A program made the position numbers and the translations under genes. The notes below the pieces were generated by a model. It did not search any database. It saw only the letters and a list, made by a program, of their open reading frames with translations, and was not told the DNA's origin. Below, piece by piece: positions 43,174-51,500 of a stretch of DNA of 64,000 bases (position 1 is its first letter; every line of letters begins with the position of its first letter). This DNA is from Gemmiger formicilis (GTDB lineage Bacteria > Bacillota > Clostridia > Oscillospirales > Ruminococcaceae), in NCBI RefSeq assembly GCF_900167555.1, contig NZ_FUYF01000002.1, forward strand, positions 124,001-188,000, written 5' to 3'.

Positions 43174-44471
43174 CTGCTGAAATTATCTGCGTAGGTACGG
43201 AGCTTCTGCTGGGCGACATCCTGAACACCAACGCGCAGTTTTTAAGCCGCGAGCTGGCCGAGCTCGGTATTAGCGTGATGCACCAGCATGTCATCGGCGA
43301 TAACCCCGCCCGCCTGAAGGAGCTGGTTTTGCAGGCGAAAAGCCGCAGCGACCTGCTCGTCTTTTCGGGCGGTCTCGGCCCCACCGAGGACGATCTGACG
43401 AAGGAGACCGTGGCCGAGGCGTTTGGCGATACGCTGGCCTTTGACGAGGGCGAGTGGCAGAAGATCATCGACTTTTTCGCCCGGACAAACAGACGCCCCA
43501 CACCGAACAACCGCAAGCAGGCCATGTGCCCGACGGTGGGCCACAAGCTCATCAACGACCACGGCACGGCCCCCGGCGCGTGGTTTGAGGACGCCGACGG
43601 CCACTGCGCCGCGCTGATGCCCGGCGTCCCGCGGGAGATGAAGGCTATGTGGGCCGAGCAGGTCCGCCCGATTCTGCTGAAACGGCAAAACTGCACGATC
43701 CACAGCCGCACGCTGCGGGTGCTGGGCGGCGAGAGCGCCATTGCCAGCAAGGTCGCGCCGCTGTTTGAGGCCGCGAATCCCACCGCCGCCATCTACTGCA
43801 AGACCGGCGAGTGCGAGATCCGCGTGACGGCCCGCGAGACCACCGAGCAGGCCGCCGAGGCCGCCTGCAATGCCCGCATTGCGGAGTTTAAAGAGATTCT
43901 CGGCGCAGCCGCCTACGATGTGGACGTGCCCGCGCTGGAATACACGGTGGTACGCGCTTTGCGGGAGCACGGCTTGCACGCCGCCGCGGCGGAGAGCTGC
44001 ACCGGCGGCATGATCGCCGAGCGGCTGACGAACGTGCCCGGCTCCAGCGAGGTGTTCGGCTACGGCTTTGTCACCTACGCCGAGGCCGCCAAGCAAAAGC
44101 TGCTGGGTGTGGATGCGGCTGTCATTGAAAAGTACAACGTCGTGTCCGGCCCCGTGGCCGCAGCCATGGCCTTTGGCGCTGCCCGGGAATCCGGTGCAGA
44201 GCTGGCCGTGGGCATCACGGGACTGGCCGGACCCGGCGGCGCACTGCCCGGCAAGCCGGTGGGTACGGTCTATCTGGCCGGTGCCGACACCCGCACGGAC
44301 ACGGGGTATTTAATGCGCCTGACCCTGGGCGGCTATCAGGACCGCCAGATCATCCGCACCCGCGCCGCCCTGTACGCGCTGGATATGCTCCGCCGCATGG
44401 CGCTGGGCCTCGATGTGCCGGACAGCATGCGCTTCACGCCGGAGACGGCGGACAGAGATTTAGATATTTAA
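43170..44471 (+). CDS. cinA: CinA: competence/damage-inducible protein with nicotinamide-nucleotide amidohydrolase domain
   Basis: 433 residues. An N-terminal MoCF_biosynth/COG1058 domain (VGTELLLGDILNTNAQFL, FSGGLGPTEDDLTKE) is followed by a middle KH-like part and the C-terminal PncC amidase domain with AESCTGGMIAERLT (near 274) and GITGLAGPGG. It recycles NMN and removes damaged nucleotides in pyridine metabolism. The GTG start overlaps the thiI stop (GTGA), so translation is coupled. The next gene begins with what looks like a decayed copy of its second half. Confidence 0.95.
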   Translation: MTAEIICVGTELLLGDILNTNAQFLSRELAELGISVMHQHVIGDNPARLKELVLQAKSRSDLLVFSGGLGPTEDDLTKETVAEAFGDTLAFDEGEWQKIIDFFARTNRRPTPNNRKQAMCPTVGHKLINDHGTAPGAWFEDADGHCAALMPGVPREMKAMWAEQVRPILLKRQNCTIHSRTLRVLGGESAIASKVAPLFEAANPTAAIYCKTGECEIRVTARETTEQAAEAACNARIAEFKEILGAAAYDVDVPALEYTVVRALREHGLHAAAAESCTGGMIAERLTNVPGSSEVFGYGFVTYAEAAKQKLLGVDAAVIEKYNVVSGPVAAAMAFGAARESGAELAVGITGLAGPGGALPGKPVGTVYLAGADTRTDTGYLMRLTLGGYQDRQIIRTRAALYALDMLRRMALGLDVPDSMRFTPETADRDLDI

Positions 44472-44482
44472 AACGCAAAACC

Positions 44483-44562
44483 GTAGGGGCGCATTCTATA
44501 TGCGCCCGGCCCGTTTGCGGCTGTAGAAAGCTTCCCCGGGCGGATATGGAATCCGCCCCTAC
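44483..44562. repeat. Inverted GTAG hairpin pair
   Basis: GCATTCTATATGC core (44483-44508) faces GGATATGGAATCC core (44537-44562), 80 bases in total, with unlike tips. Confidence 0.8.
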
Positions 44563-44604
44563 GGACAAGCTCGGCAACATTTCCAAACAAAGAAAGGTTC
44601 CACC

Positions 44605-47600
44605 ATGGTCAACACTCAACTGAAAATCCTGCGTGTTTTCGGGCCCACGGGCGCGGAGGTATCCTCCGTGCTGCGGGGCATCCGGGATGATGGCTGCCCC
44701 GGCCTGCGTCTGCTGGAACGGGACGGCGAGTTTGCCATCTGTGTGCAGGTCAGCGCCCCCAACCGCGCCATGGCGGAGCAATACTGCGATAAATGGGCCG
44801 CGCGGCTGCGCGCCAAGTTCGGCGACGATGTCTTTGCCGAGGGGGAGACCAGCCTGGCCCAGGCCACGCTGGACGCTCTGCTGGAAAAACGCAAGCTGCT
44901 GGTTGCCGTGGACGAGCCGACGGGCCGCCTGCTGGGCAGCCTTTTGCAGCCGCTGCCCCACAGCGAGGCCGTCTTTGACTTTGGCACCGAGAGCTACGCC
45001 GATCCGCAGAAATCCCGCCGCATCACCGTGCCGGAGCAGCTGCTCCGGCGCTTCCCCGGCGACATTGTGCAGGCCGCAGCGGGCCGTGCGCTGGCCGCGC
45101 TGCAGGTCACGGGCGCGGATTACGCTGCCGCCTACATGCCCGCCAGCGTCGGGCAGTGCCCCTTTGTGCTGGTGTGTGACCGCCGCGGCGCGGTGGCCTG
45201 CGCCCTGCCGCCCGATATGAACGATACCTTCATCGGCAACCAGATCCTGGACCTGCTGCGCCGCCGTTTGTTCGGCCTGCAGCTGACAGATTCCTGCATC
45301 ACGTTCCGCCCCGGCCATGACCGGCCGCTGCTCGTTGTGTCGGAGGCCGCCCGGAGCCGCGGCAACACGGTGCGGTTCTCGCTGCGCCGCCGCACGCCGC
45401 CCACGCGGGACGCCGACCATACCGCCGATTTTGAGCCGATGCTCGATTTTGACCGGCCCGCGCCGGTCAGCCCGCCGAGCTTCCCGCAGCCGGAGCAGTC
45501 TGCCGCGCCCGACCCCGCGGCCACGCACCGCACGCTGCACCGCCGCGACGCCGCCGCGACGCCGCCCGAGGTCTCCGAGCCGACAGGCGTCATCCGCTTT
45601 GAAACGGACGCGGACGCGCAGACGGCGGCCCCGGAGCCGGCCCAGACGTCCGGACCGGAAGCGCCGCGGCACGCCCGCATCCGCCGTGCCCGGCCCGTGG
45701 AGCCGCCCGCCCCGGCGGACGAAGCACCTCTGCCCGACGTCCCGCAGGGCCGTGCCCCCGCACCGTCGGTGCTGGACGATGACATCCCCGACTTCTCCGC
45801 GGATCTTGACCCCGCCGCCATCGCCGCCGCGCAGGCTGCCGATGACGCCGCCGAGGCCGCGGGCAAGAGCGCCAGCGTCGAGGACTTTACCCGCGCTGCG
45901 ACCCAGCTGTTTGACGCCAGCGCCGTTGAGGAGGCCGCCGCAGAAAAGGCCGCGCAGAAAACCGACAAAAAGCGCCGCCGCAAGGCCGAAAAGCCCGAGA
46001 GCGGGCCGGTGCAGCCCAGCATCAAGAACCGCAGCCTTGAGATCATTGAAAAGAGCGAGCGCCGCCGCAGACGCACCGTTATTCTGGGGCTTGTCGTGCT
46101 GGCGCTGGTGCTTGTGCTGGGCGGCGGGGCGCTGTGGCTGTTCCTGCGCTGTGATCTGGGCGCACGCCCCGCGGCCAAAAGCTACGGCACGGCGCTCTAC
46201 GATACGACCGCCGAGAACTATCTGGGCAAGGCGCTGGAGCGCCGCCCCGGCGTCGTCGGCTATCTGGGCTGGCCCGGGCTGAACGGCGCACTGGTTTACG
46301 CCGCCGACACGCCCGACCCGGAAACGCCCGAGAGCGGCGAGGCACCGTCTATCGTCCGCTTTGCCACGCCCAGCGCACTGGACGCCGCCACCCCCGGCAA
46401 CACCGTGGTGGAATGCACGGGCAGCGACTACAAGGCGCTGGCCGACGAGGATACGCTCAAGCAGAACAGCGGCTTCACGCTGTACACGGCGGGCGGTGTC
46501 TACCGCTTCAAGGCCATCGCGGTCTACTATTTTGACCCGTCCGAGCAGGGCGCGGGCGCATTTGACCTGTACGGCAGCACCGACCTGTCGAGCTATTACG
46601 ACTACCTGACCTTCGTCGCGGGCATTCAGGCCCGCAGCCTGTTTGACACCGGCGTTGACGTGGGTGACGACTCCCGCTTCCTGACCGTGACGACCCACAG
46701 TGACGAGAGCGGTGTGCTGCTCTGCATCACGGGGCGGCTGATCCGCGAGGGAGAGGCAGAACTTTTAAACACCTCGGCCATCGCGGCAGCGGAGGAGCCG
46801 CTGCTGACGGCGGCCCAGTATGAGCGCAAGGGCCAGCCGATGCCGACGGTCAGCACGCTGGTGCAGGCCAGTGTGGACCGCTACGCCCAGCAGAGCACCG
46901 CTGCCCAGGCCGCCCGCAAGAACGGCGGCACGGGCAGCGACACCGCCGCGGACACGGCGGACCTGGCACAGCGCGCGGATGACCTGCAGGCCATCACGGA
47001 CAGCCTGCTGGCCAGCACCGACAAGCTGCTGGCGGGCCTGACCGACGTGGCCGGCTCGACCTCCGCCGCGGAGGCCGACCTGAACAAGGGCGCCGAGGGC
47101 AGTCTGCCCGAGCAGACCGTGACGGTGGATCAGATCAAGACCAGCGCCACGCCGGAACCGACGGCCACGTCTGCGCCCACCGAGCCCCCGGCGGATTCCG
47201 CCGCCGGTGAGACGACGACCGAGCCGACAGCCGCCCCCACCGAGGCTCCTCAGCCCGACAACAGCGGCACAGGGGAGACCATCAACGTGACGATGAACGG
47301 CACGGCCCAGACGATGGATCTGGTGCAGTGCCTGGCCATGGTGGCCCAGAACGAGCTGGGCCCCAACGCACCCGCCGAAGCCTACAAGGCTCAGTGCGTG
47401 GCGACCCACTGCTGGATCATCAGCCAGTCGGGCTACCCGTCGGTGCTGGGTGCCGAGCCGGGCGCTGCCGCGCTGGCCGCCGCGCAGGAGGTCGCCCATG
47501 TGCTGGTTACCTACAACGGGCAGGTTTGCTTCACGCCGTACTTTGCGTCGGCCAGCACCGGCACGGCCTCCGCTGCCGAGGTCTGGGGCAATGACCGCGC

Positions 47601-48084
47601 CTGGCTGCAGGCCGTGGACAGCCCGTATGACCAGAGCGTGTCCAGCCACTGGAACACGAACGGCAATTCCAGCGGCACGGCCCGCTTCTCCCGCCAGACG
47701 CTGCAGGACCGCATCCGCGATGTGATGGACATTGACCTGTCCGGCGTGGACCCCAACAGCTGGTTCACGATCCAGTCCGCCAACCAGTACGGCTGGGTCG
47801 CCAAGATCCAGGTCGGCCCGGACGCGGGCGTCGGCACCGTCAGCGGGCGCTGGTTCCGCGAGAATCTGCTGGCCCGCCAGAGCGTTGACGGGCGCAGCCT
47901 GCGCAGCCAGTGCTTCACAGTCAGCTACAACGCCGATCTGGACTGCTTTATCTTTGATGTCTACGGCTACGGCCACGGCTGCGGCATGAGCCAGTGGGGT
48001 GCCATCGGCTACGCCCGCAACGGCTGGGGCTATCAGGATATTCTGACGCATTATTTCGTTGGGACGACGATCACGACGTATTGA
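44605..48084 (+). CDS. SpoIID/LytB-domain membrane protein with a CinA-like N-terminal domain
   Basis: 1159 residues. Residues 1-230 resemble the second half of CinA: ILRVFG aligns with LRVLGG, and VDEPTGRLLGSLLQPLP aligns with AESCTGGMIAERLTNVP. The catalytic Ser is lost. A Pro/Ala-rich region (about 270-460) leads to one membrane helix (491-514). A large extracellular region follows, with a Thr/Pro linker (near 850-890) and a SpoIID domain (893-1159) containing CLAMVAQNELG, YFASASTGTASAAEVWG and YGYGHGCGMSQWGA. SpoIID proteins are lytic transglycosylases or related wall-remodelling factors. AAGAAAGG precedes the ATG. Confidence 0.85.
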   Translation: MVNTQLKILRVFGPTGAEVSSVLRGIRDDGCPGLRLLERDGEFAICVQVSAPNRAMAEQYCDKWAARLRAKFGDDVFAEGETSLAQATLDALLEKRKLLVAVDEPTGRLLGSLLQPLPHSEAVFDFGTESYADPQKSRRITVPEQLLRRFPGDIVQAAAGRALAALQVTGADYAAAYMPASVGQCPFVLVCDRRGAVACALPPDMNDTFIGNQILDLLRRRLFGLQLTDSCITFRPGHDRPLLVVSEAARSRGNTVRFSLRRRTPPTRDADHTADFEPMLDFDRPAPVSPPSFPQPEQSAAPDPAATHRTLHRRDAAATPPEVSEPTGVIRFETDADAQTAAPEPAQTSGPEAPRHARIRRARPVEPPAPADEAPLPDVPQGRAPAPSVLDDDIPDFSADLDPAAIAAAQAADDAAEAAGKSASVEDFTRAATQLFDASAVEEAAAEKAAQKTDKKRRRKAEKPESGPVQPSIKNRSLEIIEKSERRRRRTVILGLVVLALVLVLGGGALWLFLRCDLGARPAAKSYGTALYDTTAENYLGKALERRPGVVGYLGWPGLNGALVYAADTPDPETPESGEAPSIVRFATPSALDAATPGNTVVECTGSDYKALADEDTLKQNSGFTLYTAGGVYRFKAIAVYYFDPSEQGAGAFDLYGSTDLSSYYDYLTFVAGIQARSLFDTGVDVGDDSRFLTVTTHSDESGVLLCITGRLIREGEAELLNTSAIAAAEEPLLTAAQYERKGQPMPTVSTLVQASVDRYAQQSTAAQAARKNGGTGSDTAADTADLAQRADDLQAITDSLLASTDKLLAGLTDVAGSTSAAEADLNKGAEGSLPEQTVTVDQIKTSATPEPTATSAPTEPPADSAAGETTTEPTAAPTEAPQPDNSGTGETINVTMNGTAQTMDLVQCLAMVAQNELGPNAPAEAYKAQCVATHCWIISQSGYPSVLGAEPGAAALAAAQEVAHVLVTYNGQVCFTPYFASASTGTASAAEVWGNDRAWLQAVDSPYDQSVSSHWNTNGNSSGTARFSRQTLQDRIRDVMDIDLSGVDPNSWFTIQSANQYGWVAKIQVGPDAGVGTVSGRWFRENLLARQSVDGRSLRSQCFTVSYNADLDCFIFDVYGYGHGCGMSQWGAIGYARNGWGYQDILTHYFVGTTITTY

Positions 48085-48092
48085 GACATAAG

Positions 48093-48131
48093 AAAAGAGC
48101 GTGTGCACAGAAAAGCACACGCTCTTTTTTT
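48093..48131 (+). terminator. Terminator after the SpoIID-like gene
   Basis: A 14-bp stem, AAAAGAGCGTGTGC with GCACACGCTCTTTT, continuing into a seven-T run. It starts 9 bases after the stop. Confidence 0.9.
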
Positions 48132-48139
48132 GCCGCACG

Positions 48140-48231
48140 GTAGGGGCCGGCGTCCCCGACGACCCGCGGGGCCGTTTGCCATAGTAGCAGGTATACCATC
48201 TGCCTGTAGGGCGGCATGCCCTCATGCCGCC
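48140..48231. repeat. Two GTAG-headed hairpins
   Basis: A CGGCGTCCCCGACG core (48140-48165) and a GGCATGCCCTCATGCC core (48206-48231). They lie between convergent genes. Confidence 0.75.
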
Positions 48232-48243
48232 GCTGCCCGTTTA

Positions 48244-48720
48244 TCACAGCGCCAAGCTTACCCCATTCAGCACCGCCTTTACCAGCACATCCCCGTCATA
48301 GGTCAGCTCTAAATGAAAAAACGGTGCGTCCTCCGCCAGCAGCTTGAAAAATATCTTGTCCCCCTGCCAGATCGGAAGATCCTGCACGGCGGCCTTGTCC
48401 ACCCACTCTAAGCACCCCTCGTCGCAGTCGGTCATCACGCCGGAAAAATCCGTGCAGGTGTACAGGTGCATCCGTTCGGCGGGCCATGGGTCACAGAAAA
48501 AATCCACGATGCCGCGGTAAACCGGCGCGTGCATCGTCAGGCCGGTCTCCTCGCGCACCTCGCGCAGGGCGCAGGCCGGCGCGTCCTCACCCGGTTCAAA
48601 CTTGCCGCCGACGCCGACCCACTTGTCGTGGTTGACGTCGTTTTTCTTTTTGACGCGGTGCAGCATCAGGTACGCACCGTCCTTTTCGAGATAGCAAAGC
48701 GTTGTCTGCAATAGTTCCAT
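48244..48720 (-). CDS. Nudix hydrolase (MutT/8-oxo-dGTP diphosphatase-like)
   Basis: A 158-residue Nudix enzyme. The box GGKFEPGEDAPACALREV plus REETGL (about 38-61) has all consensus Glu and Arg residues. WVGVGGK and the C-terminal DKIFFKLL fit the 8-oxo-dGTP diphosphatase subgroup, which cleans the nucleotide pool or hydrolyses a related nucleoside diphosphate derivative. The ATG at 48720 has GGAG 7 bases upstream. It is divergent from the SpoVT-like gene. Confidence 0.9.
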   Translation of the reverse strand: MELLQTTLCYLEKDGAYLMLHRVKKKNDVNHDKWVGVGGKFEPGEDAPACALREVREETGLTMHAPVYRGIVDFFCDPWPAERMHLYTCTDFSGVMTDCDEGCLEWVDKAAVQDLPIWQGDKIFFKLLAEDAPFFHLELTYDGDVLVKAVLNGVSLAL

Positions 48721-48789
48721 AACCAAACTCCTTACATATTTTTAAGCACCCCCGCAGATACTACCAGAAAAAACCAGGGGGGATTTTGT

Positions 48790-49323
48790 ATGAGAGAAAC
48801 CGGAATCGTGCGCCGTATCGACGAATTGGGTCGGGTGGTCATCCCGAAGGAAATTCGGAAAACGCAGCGCATCCGCACCGGAGATTCACTCGAAATTTAC
48901 ACGGACGGCAACGGCGAGGTCATATTTAAAAAGTATTCGCCGCTGGCCGAGCTTGGCGAGCCTGCCGCCGTCTATGCGGACGTGCTGGCCCGGCGGCTGC
49001 GCTGCGCCGTGGCCGTCTGTGACCGGGAGCATATCGTCGCCGCCGCCGGAGCGGGCAAGGGTGAGCTGCTCGGCGCACCGCTCCCGCCCGAGATCGAGCC
49101 GCTGCTGACCCGGCGCAAGCTCTACACGGCCCCGGCGTCCGCCGCGGAGCGGGAGCCGCTGGGCAGCCGGTACCTGCTGTGCGCCGCGCCGATCCTGGTA
49201 CACGGTGACATCGAAGGCGGCGTGCTGCTGCACGGCACCCTGCGCGAGGCCGCGCCCAACGCCGAGACCGTCCGCGCCGCCGCCACCGCCGCAGAGTTTC
49301 TGGCGCGGTGGATGGAGGAGTGA
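48790..49323 (+). CDS. SpoVT/AbrB family transcriptional regulator
   Basis: 177 residues. The N-terminal swapped-hairpin AbrB DNA-binding domain is GIVRRIDELGRVVIPKEIRK (5-24), then GDSLEIYTDGNGEV. The C-terminal 115 residues look GAF-like, as in SpoVT, a sporulation regulator. AGGGGGG lies 7 bases before the ATG. A SpoVT homologue together with the SpoIID-like protein nearby suggests spore-former ancestry, though it does not prove that the organism sporulates. It is followed by two hairpins. Confidence 0.88.
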   Translation: MRETGIVRRIDELGRVVIPKEIRKTQRIRTGDSLEIYTDGNGEVIFKKYSPLAELGEPAAVYADVLARRLRCAVAVCDREHIVAAAGAGKGELLGAPLPPEIEPLLTRRKLYTAPASAAEREPLGSRYLLCAAPILVHGDIEGGVLLHGTLREAAPNAETVRAAATAAEFLARWMEE

Positions 49324-49337
49324 AAAGCAGCGGCAGC

Positions 49338-49432
49338 GTAGGGGCCGGGCATGCCCGGCCCGGGGGTTGACGTGACTGCCCGTGAATGGGCTGCTTGTGC
49401 AAGGCTGCGGGCCGGGCATGCCCGGCCTCTAC
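49338..49432. repeat. Inverted GTAG hairpin pair, CCGGGCATGCCCGG core on both sides
   Basis: Forward copy 49338-49363 and reverse copy 49407-49432 (ending CCTCTAC, one change from consensus). They are followed by the hrcA promoter region. Confidence 0.8.
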
Positions 49433-49507
49433 ATATATAATAATAGGGAAACTGCCCAATCCGATTGTGACGAAACTGTTAAACTTACAAAAAATTCGGA
49501 AAAACCC

Positions 49508-49535
49508 TTGACAGTTTGCAAAACGGGGATATAAT
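49508..49535 (+). promoter_or_regulatory. SigA promoter of the hrcA operon
   Basis: A consensus TTGACA (49508-49513) and TATAAT (49530-49535), spacing 16. It lies immediately upstream of the CIRCE operator. Confidence 0.85.
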
Positions 49536-49539
49536 AAAC

Positions 49540-49566
49540 TTAGCACTCGGAGATAAAGAGTGCTAA
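49540..49566 (+). promoter_or_regulatory. CIRCE operator (HrcA binding site)
   Basis: A perfect inverted repeat, TTAGCACTC, 9 bases, then GAGTGCTAA. This is the known HrcA operator and lies at the expected transcription start, so the heat-shock operon should be repressed by its own first gene product. Confidence 0.97.
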
Positions 49567-49603
49567 ACAAACCAACAAAAGCAAACCAAAGGAGATGAGC
49601 AGC

Positions 49604-50617
49604 ATGGCCATGGATGCGCGCAAACAGCGTATACTGGAAGCTATTGTTGCCCTGTATGCCAACGACGGTGAGCCTGTCGGCTCGGGTCTTTTGGCAAACT
49701 ACTTTGACATGGCACTGTCCAGCGCGACGCTGCGCAATGAGATGGCTGCCCTGACCAAGCTGGGTCTGCTGGAACAGCCCCACACCAGCGCGGGCCGCGT
49801 GCCCAGCGCCCAGGGCTACCGCTACTACCTCGATCATCTGATCGACGCGCCAAAGTCCGGCACCCTGCCGGAGAAGGACCGCCGCCGCATTGACGATTTG
49901 TTCGCCGCCATGGATGCCGAGCCGGAAAAGCTCGTGCCCGCCGCGACCCGCTGCCTGGCCGATATGACAGGCTGCGCGGCTGCCGCTACCACACCGCAGG
50001 CGCCGGATCTCTGCATTGCCCATTTTGAGGTCGTGCAGGTGGGCCGCTACAGCGCCGCAGTGCTGGCCGTGACCAGCGCAGGCGGCGTGCGGACCCGCGT
50101 GGCCCGCGTTGACACCGGTCTGACCCGGGACGATGCCGCCAACCTGGCACAGCTGCTCAACCGCGGGCTGACTTTCGTCGCCCCGCAGGATTTAAGCCCG
50201 ATGCTCATGGCCAGCATGGTGCTGGCAGCAGGGCAGCGGCTGGCCCCCGTCATCATGGCAGCACAGGCGCTCGTCACCACCGGCCCGCAGGCCTGTCTGG
50301 AGGGTGCGCAGTATCTGGCAAAGATGGCGGACGTCCGCCAGAACCTCGGCACGCTGTTGGAGATCTTCTCCGACAATGAGGCCGCGACGGAGCTAATCCG
50401 CCCCGAAGGCAACAAGATCACCGCAACGCTGGGCTGCGACCTTGACCCTGCGATGCCGGGTGCCTGTATCGTCAGCAAGCGGTACTTAGCCGGCGGCGGG
50501 CTGACAGGCTCCGTCGCACTGATCGGCTCCACCCGCATGGAGTACGAGCGGCTGCTGCCGATCCTGGACTACTTTGCCGCCAGAATGGGGCAGAGCATGG
50601 CCGGGCAGGGCCAATAA
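49604..50617 (+). CDS. hrcA: Heat-inducible transcription repressor HrcA
   Basis: A 337-residue repressor of CIRCE-controlled genes. The N-terminal winged helix has SATLRNEMAALTKLGLLEQPH and TSAGRVPSAQGYRYYLD. The C-terminal GAF-like domain ends GSVALIGSTRMEYERLLPILDY, a family hallmark. ATG at 49604 is chosen (GGAG 9 bases upstream); an in-frame ATG at 49595 abuts the ribosome site. It heads hrcA-grpE-dnaK-dnaJ. Confidence 0.96.
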   Translation: MAMDARKQRILEAIVALYANDGEPVGSGLLANYFDMALSSATLRNEMAALTKLGLLEQPHTSAGRVPSAQGYRYYLDHLIDAPKSGTLPEKDRRRIDDLFAAMDAEPEKLVPAATRCLADMTGCAAAATTPQAPDLCIAHFEVVQVGRYSAAVLAVTSAGGVRTRVARVDTGLTRDDAANLAQLLNRGLTFVAPQDLSPMLMASMVLAAGQRLAPVIMAAQALVTTGPQACLEGAQYLAKMADVRQNLGTLLEIFSDNEAATELIRPEGNKITATLGCDLDPAMPGACIVSKRYLAGGGLTGSVALIGSTRMEYERLLPILDYFAARMGQSMAGQGQ

Positions 50618-50638
50618 ACGAAGAAGGAGAGACCCGCA

Positions 50639-51247
50639 ATGAGCCAAGAAGAGAAGAAACAGACCGCCCCGGAGACGGAAGCGGCTGCTGAAAAGCCTGA
50701 GACCCCCGCACAGGAGGCCCCTGAAAAAGAGGCCCCTCAGACCGAGGAAAAGAACGAGGGCAAGCACGACTGCAAGCATCACCACCACGAGACCGCGGCC
50801 CTGCAGGCCAAGCTGGAAGCGGAGGAAAAGAAAAACGCCGACCTCAAGAACCAGCTGCTCCGCACCGCTGCCGAGTATGACAACTACCGCAAGCGCTCCC
50901 AGCGCGAGGCTGACCAGAAGTTCAACGACGGTGTGTCCCACGCCGTGACCCAGATCCTGGGCATCCTGGACACGCTGGATATGGCCGCCAACGCCGCCTG
51001 CGCGGACGAGAACTACAAGAAGGGCGTCACGATGACGCTGGACAAGGCCGCCAAGGCTCTGGAAACGCTGCACATCACCGAGATCGAGGCGTTGAACCAG
51101 CCGTTTGACCCCAACTTCATGAACGCCGTCCAGCAGGTCCCCGCCGCCGAAGGGCAGGAGAGCGGCAGCGTCGTGCAGGTTTTCCAGAAGGGCTATAAGA
51201 TCGGTGACAAGATCATCCGCCACGCGATGGTCGTCGTCGCAGAATAA
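50639..51247 (+). CDS. grpE: Nucleotide exchange factor GrpE
   Basis: 202 residues. An acidic, Glu/Pro-rich tail of about 45 residues and a His cluster (HHHH near 47) precede the coiled-coil ([27 protein letters not shown]) and the beta-wing domain with [17 protein letters not shown] and [17 protein letters not shown]. It exchanges ADP for ATP on DnaK. GAAGGAGAG precedes the ATG. A repeat-filled 253-base gap separates it from dnaK. Confidence 0.96.
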   Translation: MSQEEKKQTAPETEAAAEKPETPAQEAPEKEAPQTEEKNEGKHDCKHHHHETAALQAKLEAEEKKNADLKNQLLRTAAEYDNYRKRSQREADQKFNDGVSHAVTQILGILDTLDMAANAACADENYKKGVTMTLDKAAKALETLHITEIEALNQPFDPNFMNAVQQVPAAEGQESGSVVQVFQKGYKIGDKIIRHAMVVVAE

Positions 51248-51258
51248 CGCACCGCTTA

Positions 51259-51413
51259 CTTGCCTCCCCTTGCAGGACAGACTCCCCCGATACGGGGGAG
51301 GTGGCACGAAGTGCCAGAAGGGGATGGTGCCCGCAGGGCGGAGGGGTAGAGCCTTCCGGAAGGTTCGCTCCCTCAGTCGCTGCGGCGACAGCTCCCTCGC
51401 CGAGGGAGCCAAG
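51259..51413. repeat. R2-related inverted-repeat element between grpE and dnaK
   Basis: It starts TGCCTCCCCTTGCAGG, contains GACTCCCCCGATACGGGGGAG as at 18440-18460, GGAGGGGTAGAGCC, and ends CTCCCTCGCCGAGGGAGCCAAG. It may form a long hairpin inside the operon. Confidence 0.6.
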
Positions 51414-51500
51414 AAAACACGTCGAACCGAATCAAACGATTCGTTTCCATATAAATTGACATTCACTGCATTCAAAGCAAATTTGAAGGGAGTTTTATTT

